NCBI GenBank assembly: GCA_964423645.1
Contig: CAYRFE010000002.1
Span: 62,001-126,000 of the forward strand
Origin: CAYRFE01 sp964423645 [NCBI: uncultured bacterium]
GTDB lineage: Bacteria > Macinerneyibacteriota > Macinerneyibacteria > Macinerneyibacteriales
Length of the DNA: 64,000 bases
Direction of reading: 5' to 3'
Position 1 is the stretch's first letter. Each line of letters starts with the position of its first letter. The position numbers were made by a program, and so were the translations under genes. This document shows, one piece after another, positions 47,930 through 56,677 of this stretch. The notes below the pieces were generated by a model that saw nothing but the letters and a program-made list of their open reading frames with translations, had not been told where the DNA came from and made no database searches.

Positions 47930-49077
47930 GCTTCAACCTCTTTCTTTACGGTATTTCGTATATCATTATCTATTCTGAGTACATCTTCAAAAACTGTTTC
48001 ACTGTTCGCAAGATGACGGTATCGTTCATAATATTTCTCAGTGATGAGTGCAATATCGGTGAATTTGATTTTTTTACGTAAAAAAGCATAGACACACTCT
48101 TCATTCACACAATTAAACACCAACGGCATATACCCGCCGGCACGTAACGCTTCTCGCGCAATACGTAACAATGGGAACCGGTCGGTGTCAGGTGCATAGA
48201 ATGTAAGTGCCGGTAAAGATAAAAAATCTATATCCCGGATTATCGCATCATTGCGTGTGGGGTAATCTATTGCATATTGAATTGGAAGACGCATATCCGG
48301 CATGCCCATTTGTGCTTTTATGGAATTATCGGTAAATTTTACCATTGAATGAATGATGCTTTGCGGATGTACAATGACATCGATCGATTTTTCATCGACA
48401 TGAAATAATTTTGAGGCTTCAATGAGCTCTAAGCCTTTATTCGCAAGTGTGGCGGAATCAATCGTGATTTTACTTCCCATCACCCAATTTGGATGCTTCA
48501 GTGCCATTTCAGGAGTAACCGCATCCAGTTCATGCGAGGACAATGTACGAAACGGCCCACCTGATGCAGTAAGAATCAGTTTTTTTACCGAATCGTGTTT
48601 TTCTCCTTCAAGACACTGAAATATCGCACTATGCTCGCTGTCGACCGGTATAACTTCCGTATCATGGCGTGCACATTCAACATTGAAAAGATCGCCGGCC
48701 ATCACCATCGTCTCTTTATTGGCAAGGGCGATACGTCGTGCATGACGAGCTGCCGTGAAAGTTGAACGAAGTCCGTTACTACCCGATATTGCCGATACAA
48801 AAATATCACATGGAATTGAGGCTGATTCTTCGATACCGCTTCCATAGAAAACATTTTTCAAAAAGGGAAATCGTGCTCGTATAATATCGGCATGTTCTTT
48901 TGAAATGCACCCTGCGTAATCAGGTTTAAATTCTTCTATTTGACGGATCCCCAGTTCAATGTTGCTTCCGAACACACAATGGATCACACGAAACGATTCG
49001 TGTGACCGAAGTACATCCAAAGTCGATGTCCCTATTGATCCGGTAGATCCGAATAATGATACGGTTTTGTATGACAT
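47914..49077 (-). CDS. dxr: 1-deoxy-D-xylulose 5-phosphate reductoisomerase
   Basis: 387 residues. NADPH motif SLFGSTGSIGTSTLDVL; metal and substrate motifs IPVDSEHSAIFQCLEG, TASGGPFR, and HPNWVMGSKITIDSATLANKGLELIEA. MEP pathway second step. It shares its last 16 bases with rseP. Confidence 0.96.
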   Translation of the reverse strand: MSYKTVSLFGSTGSIGTSTLDVLRSHESFRVIHCVFGSNIELGIRQIEEFKPDYAGCISKEHADIIRARFPFLKNVFYGSGIEESASIPCDIFVSAISGSNGLRSTFTAARHARRIALANKETMVMAGDLFNVECARHDTEVIPVDSEHSAIFQCLEGEKHDSVKKLILTASGGPFRTLSSHELDAVTPEMALKHPNWVMGSKITIDSATLANKGLELIEASKLFHVDEKSIDVIVHPQSIIHSMVKFTDNSIKAQMGMPDMRLPIQYAIDYPTRNDAIIRDIDFLSLPALTFYAPDTDRFPLLRIAREALRAGGYMPLVFNCVNEECVYAFLRKKIKFTDIALITEKYYERYRHLANSETVFEDVLRIDNDIRNTVKKEVEACQYL

Positions 49078-49115
49078 ATTACCTTGACACGTGCCGCACT
49101 GCTCAAAACAACAGT

Positions 49116-49331
49116 TTACAGATCAACTTTTATGTCTTCCCTCTCAACAGGGATTATTTTCTTGTGAATAACTTCAAGTATGGCGATCAATGTTTCCTTA
49201 TGACCGCGCACTTCGATCGTCGGCTCCCAGCCCTCGTCGCTCAATTGTTTCGCACGTTTGAACGCAAGTACCGTGCTCTTGGTTACCGAACCGGTAGCCT
49301 TAAAAAAATCTTCTATTGTTATCTTAACCAC
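49116..49331 (-). CDS. rpoZ: RNA polymerase omega subunit
   Basis: 71 residues. IEDFFKATGSVTKSTVLAFKRAKQL followed by a short acidic link and KETLIAILEVIHKKI matches the omega fold (N-terminal helix, A-x-x-R-A-R/K-Q-L, then a helix with A-L-x-E-I). Position directly after gmk is classical. Overlaps gmk by 13 bases. Confidence 0.8.
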   Translation of the reverse strand: MVKITIEDFFKATGSVTKSTVLAFKRAKQLSDEGWEPTIEVRGHKETLIAILEVIHKKIIPVEREDIKVDL

Positions 49332-49933
49332 GATTCAAACACCTCCCGTTTATATACCGACCGGTGAAACGCTCCGTCAACTATCAGGGCAAGATCGTTC
49401 ACTGCCTGAGTAACGATATCGTTCACAATTACATACTCATATTTCCCGAAGCCAATAGTAATCTCTTTTTGCGCATTTTTCAACCTTTTTTCTATTGTCT
49501 CCAAAGAATCAGTCGAACGGCTTTTTAAACGCGCCTCCAATATCTCACGAGAAGGAGGCATAATGAAAACGAGAAGCGTGTTTTCGGGATAACGATTTTT
49601 TATCTGCATTCCTCCCTGAACGTCAATATCAAATACTAAATGTTTATTTTCACGTTCTGCAATATCAAGCATTGCGATCGGACTGCCGTATAAATTACCA
49701 TGAACCTCAGCCCACTCCAACATTTGTTCGTTGCGGATCATCTCGCGAAACGAATCTTCGGTGTGATAAAAATAATCCACTCCGTGTTGCTCATCTCCGC
49801 GTGGCGGGCGTGTTGTCGCTGAAACGGAAAACATAAAATCTTTCCTTTGTTCAAGGAACATACGCGCAATCGTTGTTTTCCCGGCGCCTGATGGAGCAGA
49901 AAGGACTACAAACAACAACTCATTCTTCTTCAG
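49319..49933 (-). CDS. gmk: Guanylate kinase (non-ATG start inferred)
   Basis: 204 residues if started at CTG 49933, which lies six bases after AAGGAG (49945-49940) inside the end of remA. There is no in-frame ATG before the P-loop except far upstream inside remA (50047, 49993). Domain: P-loop [17 protein letters not shown]-binding [30 protein letters not shown] codons nearby are alternatives. Confidence 0.93.
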   Translation of the reverse strand: MKKNELLFVVLSAPSGAGKTTIARMFLEQRKDFMFSVSATTRPPRGDEQHGVDYFYHTEDSFREMIRNEQMLEWAEVHGNLYGSPIAMLDIAERENKHLVFDIDVQGGMQIKNRYPENTLLVFIMPPSREILEARLKSRSTDSLETIEKRLKNAQKEITIGFGKYEYVIVNDIVTQAVNDLALIVDGAFHRSVYKREVFESWLR

Positions 49934-50174
49934 GACCTGCTCCTTCAAAACGCTGGGCCAAGGTTTCCGATTGAATAGCGGAAAGCACCACATGACAGCT
50001 GTCGGTGACAACGATCGCGCGAGTTTTCTTTCCCTGAGTAGCATCAATGAGCATTTCCTGTTCTTTTGCAGATTCTTTCAGACGTTTCATCGGTGCAGAA
50101 TTCGGTGAAAGAATAGCCACAATACGTTCTTTCGGCACAGCGTTTTTAAAACCGATGTTCAAAAGCTCGCTCAT
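49920..50174 (-). CDS. remA: RemA-family regulator (DUF370)
   Basis: 84 residues. [49 protein letters not shown] and [13 protein letters not shown] are the full family signature. RemA is a DNA-binding regulator of matrix genes in Bacillus; across phyla it sits between yicC and gmk as here. The end overlaps the gmk start. Confidence 0.92.
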   Translation of the reverse strand: MSELLNIGFKNAVPKERIVAILSPNSAPMKRLKESAKEQEMLIDATQGKKTRAIVVTDSCHVVLSAIQSETLAQRFEGAGPEEE

Positions 50175-50188
50175 AGAACCCTCCTTTT

Positions 50189-51058
50189 TTACCAGACATT
50201 CTGGACTTGTTCTCGGATCTTTTCCAGCTCTTCTTTTATCTTTACCACAGTCTGCGCGATCGCCGCATTACGGCACTTCGAACCGGCAGTATTGATCTCA
50301 CGATTTAATTCTTGCAATAAAAACGTCATACGTTTATTTTTTTCAACAGTATCATCATCGATCATAGCGCAAAAAGCGGCGATATGACTTCTTAAACGCA
50401 CTAATTCTTCGGTATAATCTGTTTGTTCGGCATAATAGGATACTTCTTTATACAAACGCTCATCATCGACGATATCACGCAATTCTAATTTATCAATACG
50501 CTTAAGAAGCAATTCTTTATATTCTTCGATCGATGCGCCGGCATTTTCCTGCATAGTATCAACCATTGTTTCTACTGATTTGATACGTTCTGTCATATCA
50601 TTACGCAATGCGTCACCCTCATGAAGTGAAACATCGGTAAATAGATCAAGAAGTGCATGCAATGCATTTGAAAAGACTTTCCATTCATCATCCGACATCG
50701 ATGCATCGGTTGTATCTAAGACACCCGGTAAACGCAAAATATCTCCCAGTGACACCGTCACCCCGAAATTACGCACGCGCAATTCGTCGGAATATCGTTC
50801 GATAAGATCATAGTTTACCGAAGTACGCCCTGCAACATATTCGGGATTAAACGTACATGACGCAGAAAATACTACTTTTCCTCGTCCGATCTTTTCACGA
50901 ATGATGCGTTCGATCTCCCACCGTTTTGAAGAAAAATAATCGGAAAGCCTGCAGTTCAATTCGGAATAACGTGAATTGACTGAGGATATCGTCAGGTCAA
51001 ATGTATACGAATCGGTGGCTTCCACCTTATGAGCGTATGCGGTCATGCTTTTCATCAT
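50189..51058 (-). CDS. yicC: YicC-family endoribonuclease
   Basis: 289 residues. N-terminal [11 protein letters not shown] and [14 protein letters not shown]-terminal DUF1732 helix [46 protein letters not shown], all canonical. First gene of yicC-remA-gmk-rpoZ-dxr-rseP. The start ATGATG is eight bases after a consensus -10 box with no Shine-Dalgarno, so the message is near-leaderless. Confidence 0.95.
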   Translation of the reverse strand: MMKSMTAYAHKVEATDSYTFDLTISSVNSRYSELNCRLSDYFSSKRWEIERIIREKIGRGKVVFSASCTFNPEYVAGRTSVNYDLIERYSDELRVRNFGVTVSLGDILRLPGVLDTTDASMSDDEWKVFSNALHALLDLFTDVSLHEGDALRNDMTERIKSVETMVDTMQENAGASIEEYKELLLKRIDKLELRDIVDDERLYKEVSYYAEQTDYTEELVRLRSHIAAFCAMIDDDTVEKNKRMTFLLQELNREINTAGSKCRNAAIAQTVVKIKEELEKIREQVQNVW

Positions 51059-51066
51059 AGAAGCCG

Positions 51067-51095
51067 ATTATAACTGCTTATTCTCAATTCGTCAA
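51067..51095 (-). promoter_or_regulatory. Consensus promoter of yicC operon, near-leaderless
   Basis: -35 TTGACG (51095-51090), 17 bp, -10 TATAAT (51072-51067), then CGGCTTCT and ATGATG. Confidence 0.8.
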
Positions 51096-51322
51096 ATGTT
51101 TTCTTGTTTTTTTGAGAGTTTACGGGGGGATTAGAAAAACTGCTACATTACAAATAATAGTTAGAGAATTCAGGTAACTAAAATAACATTTTGAAGCACA
51201 AAAATTTTTACATTAATCATTTTAAAATAAACAGTCGGTTTTACACATGTTTTATGCATTATACTTTAATTTTTATTTAATGAACTGTGAGATGCGAATC
51301 AATTGTCTGGACAACAACAAAA

Positions 51323-51886
51323 CTATAATACATCATCTTTTTTAATTAAAGATTTAATTATATTATATTTTCGTTTCGCTACTTCCATTTCTTCGGATTT
51401 CATGCGTAAGCGTGCTTTATCCATAACAGCAGCAGCAGATTTATTCCCATTCTCATAAGATATAATTAACCAAGCATATGCTGTGGCTTCATCTATTGAA
51501 GTACCTGTTCCCATGTAGTAACAACAAGAAAGATAGTATTGCGAGTCACGGTGATTTAAATAAGCAGCCTTATAATGTAAATCGAATGCCATATTGATGT
51601 TTTTTTCTACTCCATATCCATCATAATATAAAATTCCCAAAGCATTAAGTGCTGACGGATTTTCTTTCTCAGCAGCCATTTTTAAATATTTAATTGCAAA
51701 TTCTAAATTTTCTTTCCCCTCATTTCTTTTTTCATAGAATTCATAGAACAATTTCATCTGTGCTTTTACATCTCCGTTATCTGCTTTTTTACGCAATGAT
51801 TCGATAGAATTACTTGAAGTTCTACATGACATTGGTATGACAAATAAAAACAGAATAACCCAAACAAAATTCATGAATCTTGTCAT
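51323..51886 (-). CDS. Sel1-repeat lipoprotein
   Basis: 187 residues; GAAGG before the ATG. The signal ends VIPMSC, a lipobox. Three Sel1-like repeats follow (AIKYLKMAAEKENPSALNALGILYYDGYGVEKN, AFDLHYKAAYLNHRDSQYYLSCCYYMGTG, ATAYAWLIISYENGNKSA). Probably a periplasmic protein-interaction module. It is more AT-rich than its neighbours and follows the 145-residue membrane protein gene by 14 bases. Confidence 0.85.
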   Translation of the reverse strand: MTRFMNFVWVILFLFVIPMSCRTSSNSIESLRKKADNGDVKAQMKLFYEFYEKRNEGKENLEFAIKYLKMAAEKENPSALNALGILYYDGYGVEKNINMAFDLHYKAAYLNHRDSQYYLSCCYYMGTGTSIDEATAYAWLIISYENGNKSAAAVMDKARLRMKSEEMEVAKRKYNIIKSLIKKDDVL

Positions 51887-51900
51887 GCTACCTTCTTTTA

Positions 51901-52338
51901 TTACTTTTTATACTCAATCCCCAAGTCGGCGAGAAGATTTCCCTCATAATGGTAGGTCTTGTCATGCAGTTCGATATAGGTCATCGGTGCTGCTCCGGGC
52001 AGTATCCCGAAAGGGATTTTTTTGTCACCCCACAGGATATACGTCGTGCCTGCAAGCGCCATTTTCTTTTTTGGATATGCAGTGCGTTTTGAGAGCATCT
52101 CAAGGCGAATCGGATCAGCTACGGTGTATTCGGTGCCCTCCACAATCACACGGATGCTTGTTTCTTTTTCAATGCCGGTAAAAACACGCGTTTCCTTGGG
52201 AAGTTTATCGCCCATGAGCATCGCGATGGCCTGTAACACAAGTAATGCGGCAATCATCACTCCCATCACGTACCACGGGTTTTTACGCAACGGTCTTTTT
52301 TGTTTTTGTTCAACGGGTTGTGTCGATTCTTCAGTCAT
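51901..52338 (-). CDS. Single-span membrane protein of unknown function
   Basis: 145 residues from the ATG at 52338, chosen for AAAGGA at seven bases. A short charged cytoplasmic tail (EQKQKRPLRKNPW), one membrane helix (YVMGVMIAALLVLQAIAMLM), then about 100 residues outside with beta-rich character (SIRVIVEGTEYTVADPIRL). No family recognised. It shares a transcript with the Sel1 lipoprotein. Confidence 0.6.
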   Translation of the reverse strand: MTEESTQPVEQKQKRPLRKNPWYVMGVMIAALLVLQAIAMLMGDKLPKETRVFTGIEKETSIRVIVEGTEYTVADPIRLEMLSKRTAYPKKKMALAGTTYILWGDKKIPFGILPGAAPMTYIELHDKTYHYEGNLLADLGIEYKK

Positions 52339-52369
52339 GTACATTTCCTTTCGCTGTAAGAACGCAGTC

Positions 52370-52398
52370 ATAATAGCAAAACCGTTGATGTATCGCAA
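52370..52398 (-). promoter_or_regulatory. Promoter of membrane protein-Sel1 pair
   Basis: -35 TTGCGA (52398-52393), 17 bp, -10 TATTAT (52375-52370); leader about 25 nt with AAAGGA. Confidence 0.65.
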
Positions 52399-52426
52399 GA
52401 GAAATGATGGGGGCTCACTATCTTCA

Positions 52427-52528
52427 GAGAGCTTTGCAAAACTACCATTTTATAAATTTGTGCCTACCCCAACCCCCTATTTAAGATAACCGGAAATATG
52501 ATATATTTTGAATTTCGTAAAGGTCTCC
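52427..52528 (+). repeat. MITE-like repeat, copy 7 (internally deleted)
   Basis: Clear ends GAGAGCTTTGCAAAACTACC and TTTTGAATTTCGTAAAGGTCTCC; between them GTGCCTACCCCAACCCCCTA joins the two arms directly, so both hairpins are deleted. It shows that the termini persist without the core. Confidence 0.75.
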
Positions 52529-52915
52529 TTCATGATTACTTTCATCGAAATGACAACACCGAAACGCCTACTACCCCGTCATCCTTCGGTTGCCACCCCT
52601 TCAGTGTGAAGGGGAATGAATTCGGTGAAATCAAAAATAGGCTTTAAAGATCGGCGATTTTTCTCTAAATGGTGTCATTATCGGGCTTGACCCGATAATC
52701 CAGTAGTAATCTAAAAACCTGGATTCCTGCCGGAGTTTATCCTCATGAAAATGGGGACAGGAATGACACAAAACAACATTTTATGAAAGACAAAAAGTAA
52801 GGCAAGATTTCTCCTTACGATTACGTTCATCGAAATGACAACACTGAAACGCCTACTACCCCGTCATCCATCGAATGCCACCCCTTCAGTGTGAAGGGGA
52901 ATGAATTCGGTGAAA
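52524..52915. repeat. Direct repeats flanking a palindromic element
   Basis: Two units of about 107 bases (52524-52631 and 52809-52915) share TCTCCTT...GATTAC.TTCATCGAAATGACAACAC.GAAACGCCTACTACCCCGTCATCC and a perfect CCCCTTCA-GTG-TGAAGGGG hairpin. Between them (about 52669-52790) is another dispersed-repeat type with TGTCATTATCGGGCTTGACC at one end and GACAGGAATGACA at the other. No coding frame. This and copy 7 fill the gene-free stretch 52339-52984. Confidence 0.75.
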
Positions 52916-52930
52916 GGGAAATACGTGAAA

Positions 52931-52960
52931 ATAAAAAAGGCAAGGAGTTCTCCTTGCCTT
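52931..52960 (-). terminator. Terminator of the sensor-like gene
   Basis: On the minus strand AAGGCAAGGAG-AA-CTCCTTGCCTT followed by TTTTATTTT. Confidence 0.85.
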
Positions 52961-52984
52961 AAATTGAATTTATATCTAATAGAA

Positions 52985-55300
52985 TCAAATGGTAAACGCG
53001 ATCGAAACGGTCGTATCTTTTGCGTTCACCGTTACCTCACCGTTATGTTTTTGAATGATCATATTCACCACATACAGATAAAGATCGATATAATCTTTGG
53101 TCTCTTCCCGTGACGCGCACTTCAACTCACGTGATATGCAATTTTTCAAATCAACGGAGAATCCAAGGCGATTGTTCACTTTACGAGCAGTGATCGTCAT
53201 AAACCCTTCTTGATTTAATAGTTCATGTGATACTTTAAATATATTATATAAGACCATACCAATATACGTTTTATCAAAAGGATACATCCCGATATCCTTC
53301 TCAAGCTGTACTGAAAGCGCGATCCTCTTCTTGCCGTAATCAAGTTTAAATGTCTCAAATGCTCGTTTCAACAACATTGTAAAATCACTTGGTTCATTAT
53401 TCTCAAGCGTAACTTTTGAATCAGCAAGTATATAATTTTTCACTGCAAAATTCACATGAAGCATTTCTTTTCGAACTGCATCCAAAAACTTCTTTTCTTC
53501 TTCATCGAATGATTTTTCGATCAACCCGTTGATTATTTTTGCACCACGAACCACTGATTGTGATAAGACGCTTATAAGACTTGTAAGAGCCGCATCAGAA
53601 TGTGTGCGAACCGACGTGTGCTCACGTAACGAATCACGTTCACCCGAAAGAGCCGCGATCTCAGCGGTTTTTTTCTCGATGATGGAGTGTAATTCTGCGA
53701 TTTGTTGCGTATCAGATGATTGACCCACTTCACGGAATACTATAACGGTCTCAAATTCACCGGTATTTGAAACCGGGATCACTGCTGTTGTGTAACTGAT
53801 ATTCTTTACTACACCATTGATCGTCACCTCAGCTCCTGATTGTTGCGGAGTTTGACTGTTAAGAGTGTGTGCAACCGGCGAAAAATCCATCCCCAGCGTA
53901 TGAAAGAACTTTCCTACCATTGTGCCGGTAATATCATCGTTCAGTGCAAACAGTTGTTGCATCTCAGGGTTTGATCGTTTCACCGCACCGTTTTTATCAA
54001 CCCAAAGGACACCGATCGGAATTCGTGCAAAAAATTTCTCGAACAAGACCTTCTCGCGTAACACAGACATTTTATCGGTACCTGACTTCATGATATATGC
54101 CATCGCGCCGGTAAATTGTTCGAATAAACCGCTATCGATCGGATCAAAAAGATCTTTCGGAACAGCTACGATACCGAAGTCTTGTAAAGGATACACGATA
54201 TAATTATCATACGTTCCTGATTCTTTGCCGACAAGTGATAAAATATCTATTTGCTCGGACAATGTTCTGTTGGCGGACGCAATATATTCGTCGAGTTTTT
54301 GTTCTGAGGATCGGTCAAAAATTGTTTCTCCCTCAGAATTGATGTATTGAATGTTTTTATCTTCTTTAATGAAGATGTGATACTGCGAAAGTGTAAAATG
54401 GGAGAGTAATGCTTGGGTAAAATAATGTAATTGTTTTTTTAATACTGAATCACGCACACTGTTCACCAGCGCTTGCATGAGTACTTTATATGATTTGACT
54501 GATTCTTCGCCGGCATGAATACGGTCAAATACATAATCCAGAAATTCGTTAATCCGTTCCTTGTCATGATATGCATTATCTTTCTCGTATAATTCAAAGC
54601 GCAAATCATCATTTCCCGATTTGACCTGATCCATAAGTGCCGCAAGTGAACCGAACCCCGATGCTCCGGCACTCCCGAAGAGTATCGAGAATAATGCAAA
54701 TAAGCCGAGTAACAACACCGATCCGGTGGCGGCATATAACATTTTAAAGTCTGGAGTTATTTTTTCAGATGCTTCCAAAAACCATCCGGTCTCGCCTATT
54801 TCAACCGTATGTTTTATTATATTCTTATCATATTGTGCAGCGGGTGGTTTTTGATACAATTTCACTTTATCTTTAAATTTAGGATCAACAAGTTTGTTGA
54901 TGTCTATTTTTGCTTCAATATAGCCTTTCCGCGGAAGATTTTCATTAACGGTATACATAGGTTCTGCCGTTTGGGTCGCAGGAGCACTCACTTTCGGGAC
55001 AGCATCCTGTGGATCGGAAAAATATTTGAGTGACGCAAATTGGGTCAAATTACCGTCAAAAGCACCCTTTATTTCCTCAAGGGATTTATTTTCAATGGAT
55101 TTCGTCAGACCTGCAAGGAGAGTGGTCTTTTCAAAAATCCCTTTGGCAACTTTTTGCTTTTGCTCAGATGCAATTTTTTCAACTAAAACTTTTGCTTTAA
55201 ATTCTGCATTCTGGGTAATAATTGATGGAATGTGTGTATACAATAAATATACTGCACCTGCGGTCAATATACATACAACAATAATTTTAACGATTTTCAT
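52985..55300 (-). CDS. Degenerate membrane sensor / histidine-kinase-like protein
   Basis: 771 residues; GGGGAGG before the ATG. Membrane helices at about 4-22 and 187-210 bracket a 160-residue extracytoplasmic sensor. Cytoplasmic part: a GAF-like region at about 270-410, a PAS domain at about 425-540 (FARIPIGVLWVDKNGAVKRSNPEMQQLF), a coiled coil (ELHSIIEKKTAEIAALSGERDSLREH), then a DHp/HATPase-like end. The DHp segment has no His where H-E-x-R-T/N is expected (SLISVLSQSVVRGAK), and the ATPase part keeps only an N-box-like MVLYNIFKVSHEL without glycine-rich G boxes. It is probably a pseudokinase or scaffold. No response regulator adjoins. Confidence 0.7.
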   Translation of the reverse strand: MKIVKIIVVCILTAGAVYLLYTHIPSIITQNAEFKAKVLVEKIASEQKQKVAKGIFEKTTLLAGLTKSIENKSLEEIKGAFDGNLTQFASLKYFSDPQDAVPKVSAPATQTAEPMYTVNENLPRKGYIEAKIDINKLVDPKFKDKVKLYQKPPAAQYDKNIIKHTVEIGETGWFLEASEKITPDFKMLYAATGSVLLLGLFALFSILFGSAGASGFGSLAALMDQVKSGNDDLRFELYEKDNAYHDKERINEFLDYVFDRIHAGEESVKSYKVLMQALVNSVRDSVLKKQLHYFTQALLSHFTLSQYHIFIKEDKNIQYINSEGETIFDRSSEQKLDEYIASANRTLSEQIDILSLVGKESGTYDNYIVYPLQDFGIVAVPKDLFDPIDSGLFEQFTGAMAYIMKSGTDKMSVLREKVLFEKFFARIPIGVLWVDKNGAVKRSNPEMQQLFALNDDITGTMVGKFFHTLGMDFSPVAHTLNSQTPQQSGAEVTINGVVKNISYTTAVIPVSNTGEFETVIVFREVGQSSDTQQIAELHSIIEKKTAEIAALSGERDSLREHTSVRTHSDAALTSLISVLSQSVVRGAKIINGLIEKSFDEEEKKFLDAVRKEMLHVNFAVKNYILADSKVTLENNEPSDFTMLLKRAFETFKLDYGKKRIALSVQLEKDIGMYPFDKTYIGMVLYNIFKVSHELLNQEGFMTITARKVNNRLGFSVDLKNCISRELKCASREETKDYIDLYLYVVNMIIQKHNGEVTVNAKDTTVSIAFTI

Positions 55301-55339
55301 GAATATTCCTCCCCTTTTATCTCAGCCCCATACCGCACG

Positions 55340-55368
55340 ATTATAAAGTTTTTATCGAGTAAATGCAA
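55340..55368 (-). promoter_or_regulatory. Consensus promoter of sensor-like gene
   Basis: -35 TTGCAT (55368-55363), 17 bp, -10 TATAAT (55345-55340), leader of about 35 nt with GGGGAGG. The remainder of the gene-free stretch 55301-55708 is AT-rich and carries no clear gene, apart from the terminator at 55676. Confidence 0.8.
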
Positions 55369-55675
55369 GTTAAAAAACGTCATCTTTTATGATTACGATA
55401 CTTTTAAATGTTATTCAATGTTTATTTTATGCTTATATTCTTTCATTTCCGGAAAAAATCTCCTGCCTTGGGGTATTCTTTTTTTATTTTTTCACATATC
55501 ACGGTATACAACCAGTAAAATAACTCACGGCAGATCATACTGTGATAACGCGCGAGAATATCGGTTATTCTTTTATCAAAATTTTTTCATACATGAAGGT
55601 ATAAAAATAATGAACTACTCCACAACAGGCGTAATGTATTTGATCGATTGAGATCAATGAATGAAAAGAACCCTA

Positions 55676-55705
55676 TCAAAAAAAGGCAGGTATTGAACCT
55701 GCCTT
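55676..55705 (-). terminator. Terminator of tRNA-Arg/iorAB operon
   Basis: On the minus strand AAGGCAGGT-TCAAT-ACCTGCCTT followed by TTTTTTGAT. Confidence 0.85.
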
Positions 55706-55708
55706 CTA

Positions 55709-56083
55709 TCAGTCATCAAAGGTTGAAACTTTTATTAATCGAGCGATCGGTCCGATAACAGGGAACTCATAGATCATTTTACGGGTATAGATAATAATAC
55801 CGACAACCGCAACCGCGAAACAAAGACCAAACGTAATAAGCATAAAGATATCACCGATCGTTGGTATAAACGCAAAGATCACCGATAAAATGAACACGAC
55901 AAACAATAGCACACCTTGCCGCGCATGATGATAAATGAATTTATTTTTATTTGCAAAAACAAGGAACGGGACCAGTGAAAACGGCAACGCCCACGCCATG
56001 ATCCCCCAAAATAATGATGCGCCTTGAACATCTTTTTCAGGATAATTGTAATAATTCTCGGGAATGGGTGTAAATATTTTCAC
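55709..56083 (-). CDS. DUF4870/Tic20-like membrane protein
   Basis: 124 residues with three membrane helices (GIMAWALPFSLVPFLVFA, GVLLFVVFILSVIFAFI, FMLITFGLCFAVAVVGIIIYT). NKFIYHHARQGVLLF is the characteristic H-A-x-Q motif of the DUF4870/Tic20-like family. Function not established. Overlaps iorB by four bases. Confidence 0.75.
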   Translation of the reverse strand: MKIFTPIPENYYNYPEKDVQGASLFWGIMAWALPFSLVPFLVFANKNKFIYHHARQGVLLFVVFILSVIFAFIPTIGDIFMLITFGLCFAVAVVGIIIYTRKMIYEFPVIGPIARLIKVSTFDD

Positions 56084-56673
56084 GCACGCACCAACTCTTT
56101 CCCTTTTTTATATGCCGCAATATTACCGTCGAGACTTTTGGGAGGTACCATGCTTTTGATGGCTTCCATCATACTGTCATCGGATAATTTCATCAATGAT
56201 GCTACCGCACCGATAAGTACGACATTAGCATAACGGAAACTGCCGATCTCTTTTGCAATTGTATCAGCATCAATACAATAAAAACGATTTCCGAAAAGGT
56301 TTTTTAATAATAATTCGGGGTTTTCAGGATACTGAGGACCACCCACATACACAGAATTCGGCACGATCTTTTCATTACTTGCAACAATGAAGCCGTCTTT
56401 TTTCAAGTAATGGGCATTACGCATCGATTCCAGGAGTTCGAAAGAAAATATCATATCCGCTTCACCTTCTGCAATCAGCGGTGAATACACTTTTTTCCCG
56501 AATCGAACATGAGAATTGACGCTTCCGCCACGTTGACTCATTCCATGGACCTCTGCTTTTTTTACATCGTATCCCGATAACAGTAATGCTTCGCTGAGGA
56601 TCTCGCTTGCGGTGAGTACACCCTGGCCACCGACACCCACAAGAAGGATATTTTTTATATCACTCATATGCAT
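56080..56673 (-). CDS. iorB: Indolepyruvate:ferredoxin oxidoreductase beta subunit
   Basis: 197 residues. Rossmann-like gamma domain of 2-oxoacid oxidoreductases: LLVGVGGQGVLTASEIL, EVHGMSQRGGSVNSHVRFG, and NVVLIGAVASLM. With iorA it oxidises aryl pyruvates (from aromatic amino acids) to aryl-acetyl-CoA, reducing ferredoxin. Five bases after iorA. Confidence 0.93.
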   Translation of the reverse strand: MHMSDIKNILLVGVGGQGVLTASEILSEALLLSGYDVKKAEVHGMSQRGGSVNSHVRFGKKVYSPLIAEGEADMIFSFELLESMRNAHYLKKDGFIVASNEKIVPNSVYVGGPQYPENPELLLKNLFGNRFYCIDADTIAKEIGSFRYANVVLIGAVASLMKLSDDSMMEAIKSMVPPKSLDGNIAAYKKGKELVRA

Positions 56674-56677
56674 CCTC

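Noticed and set aside
55418-55651. 77-residue frame in the gap after the sensor-like gene
   Set aside because: No Shine-Dalgarno, AT-rich random-looking product, no neighbour on the strand.
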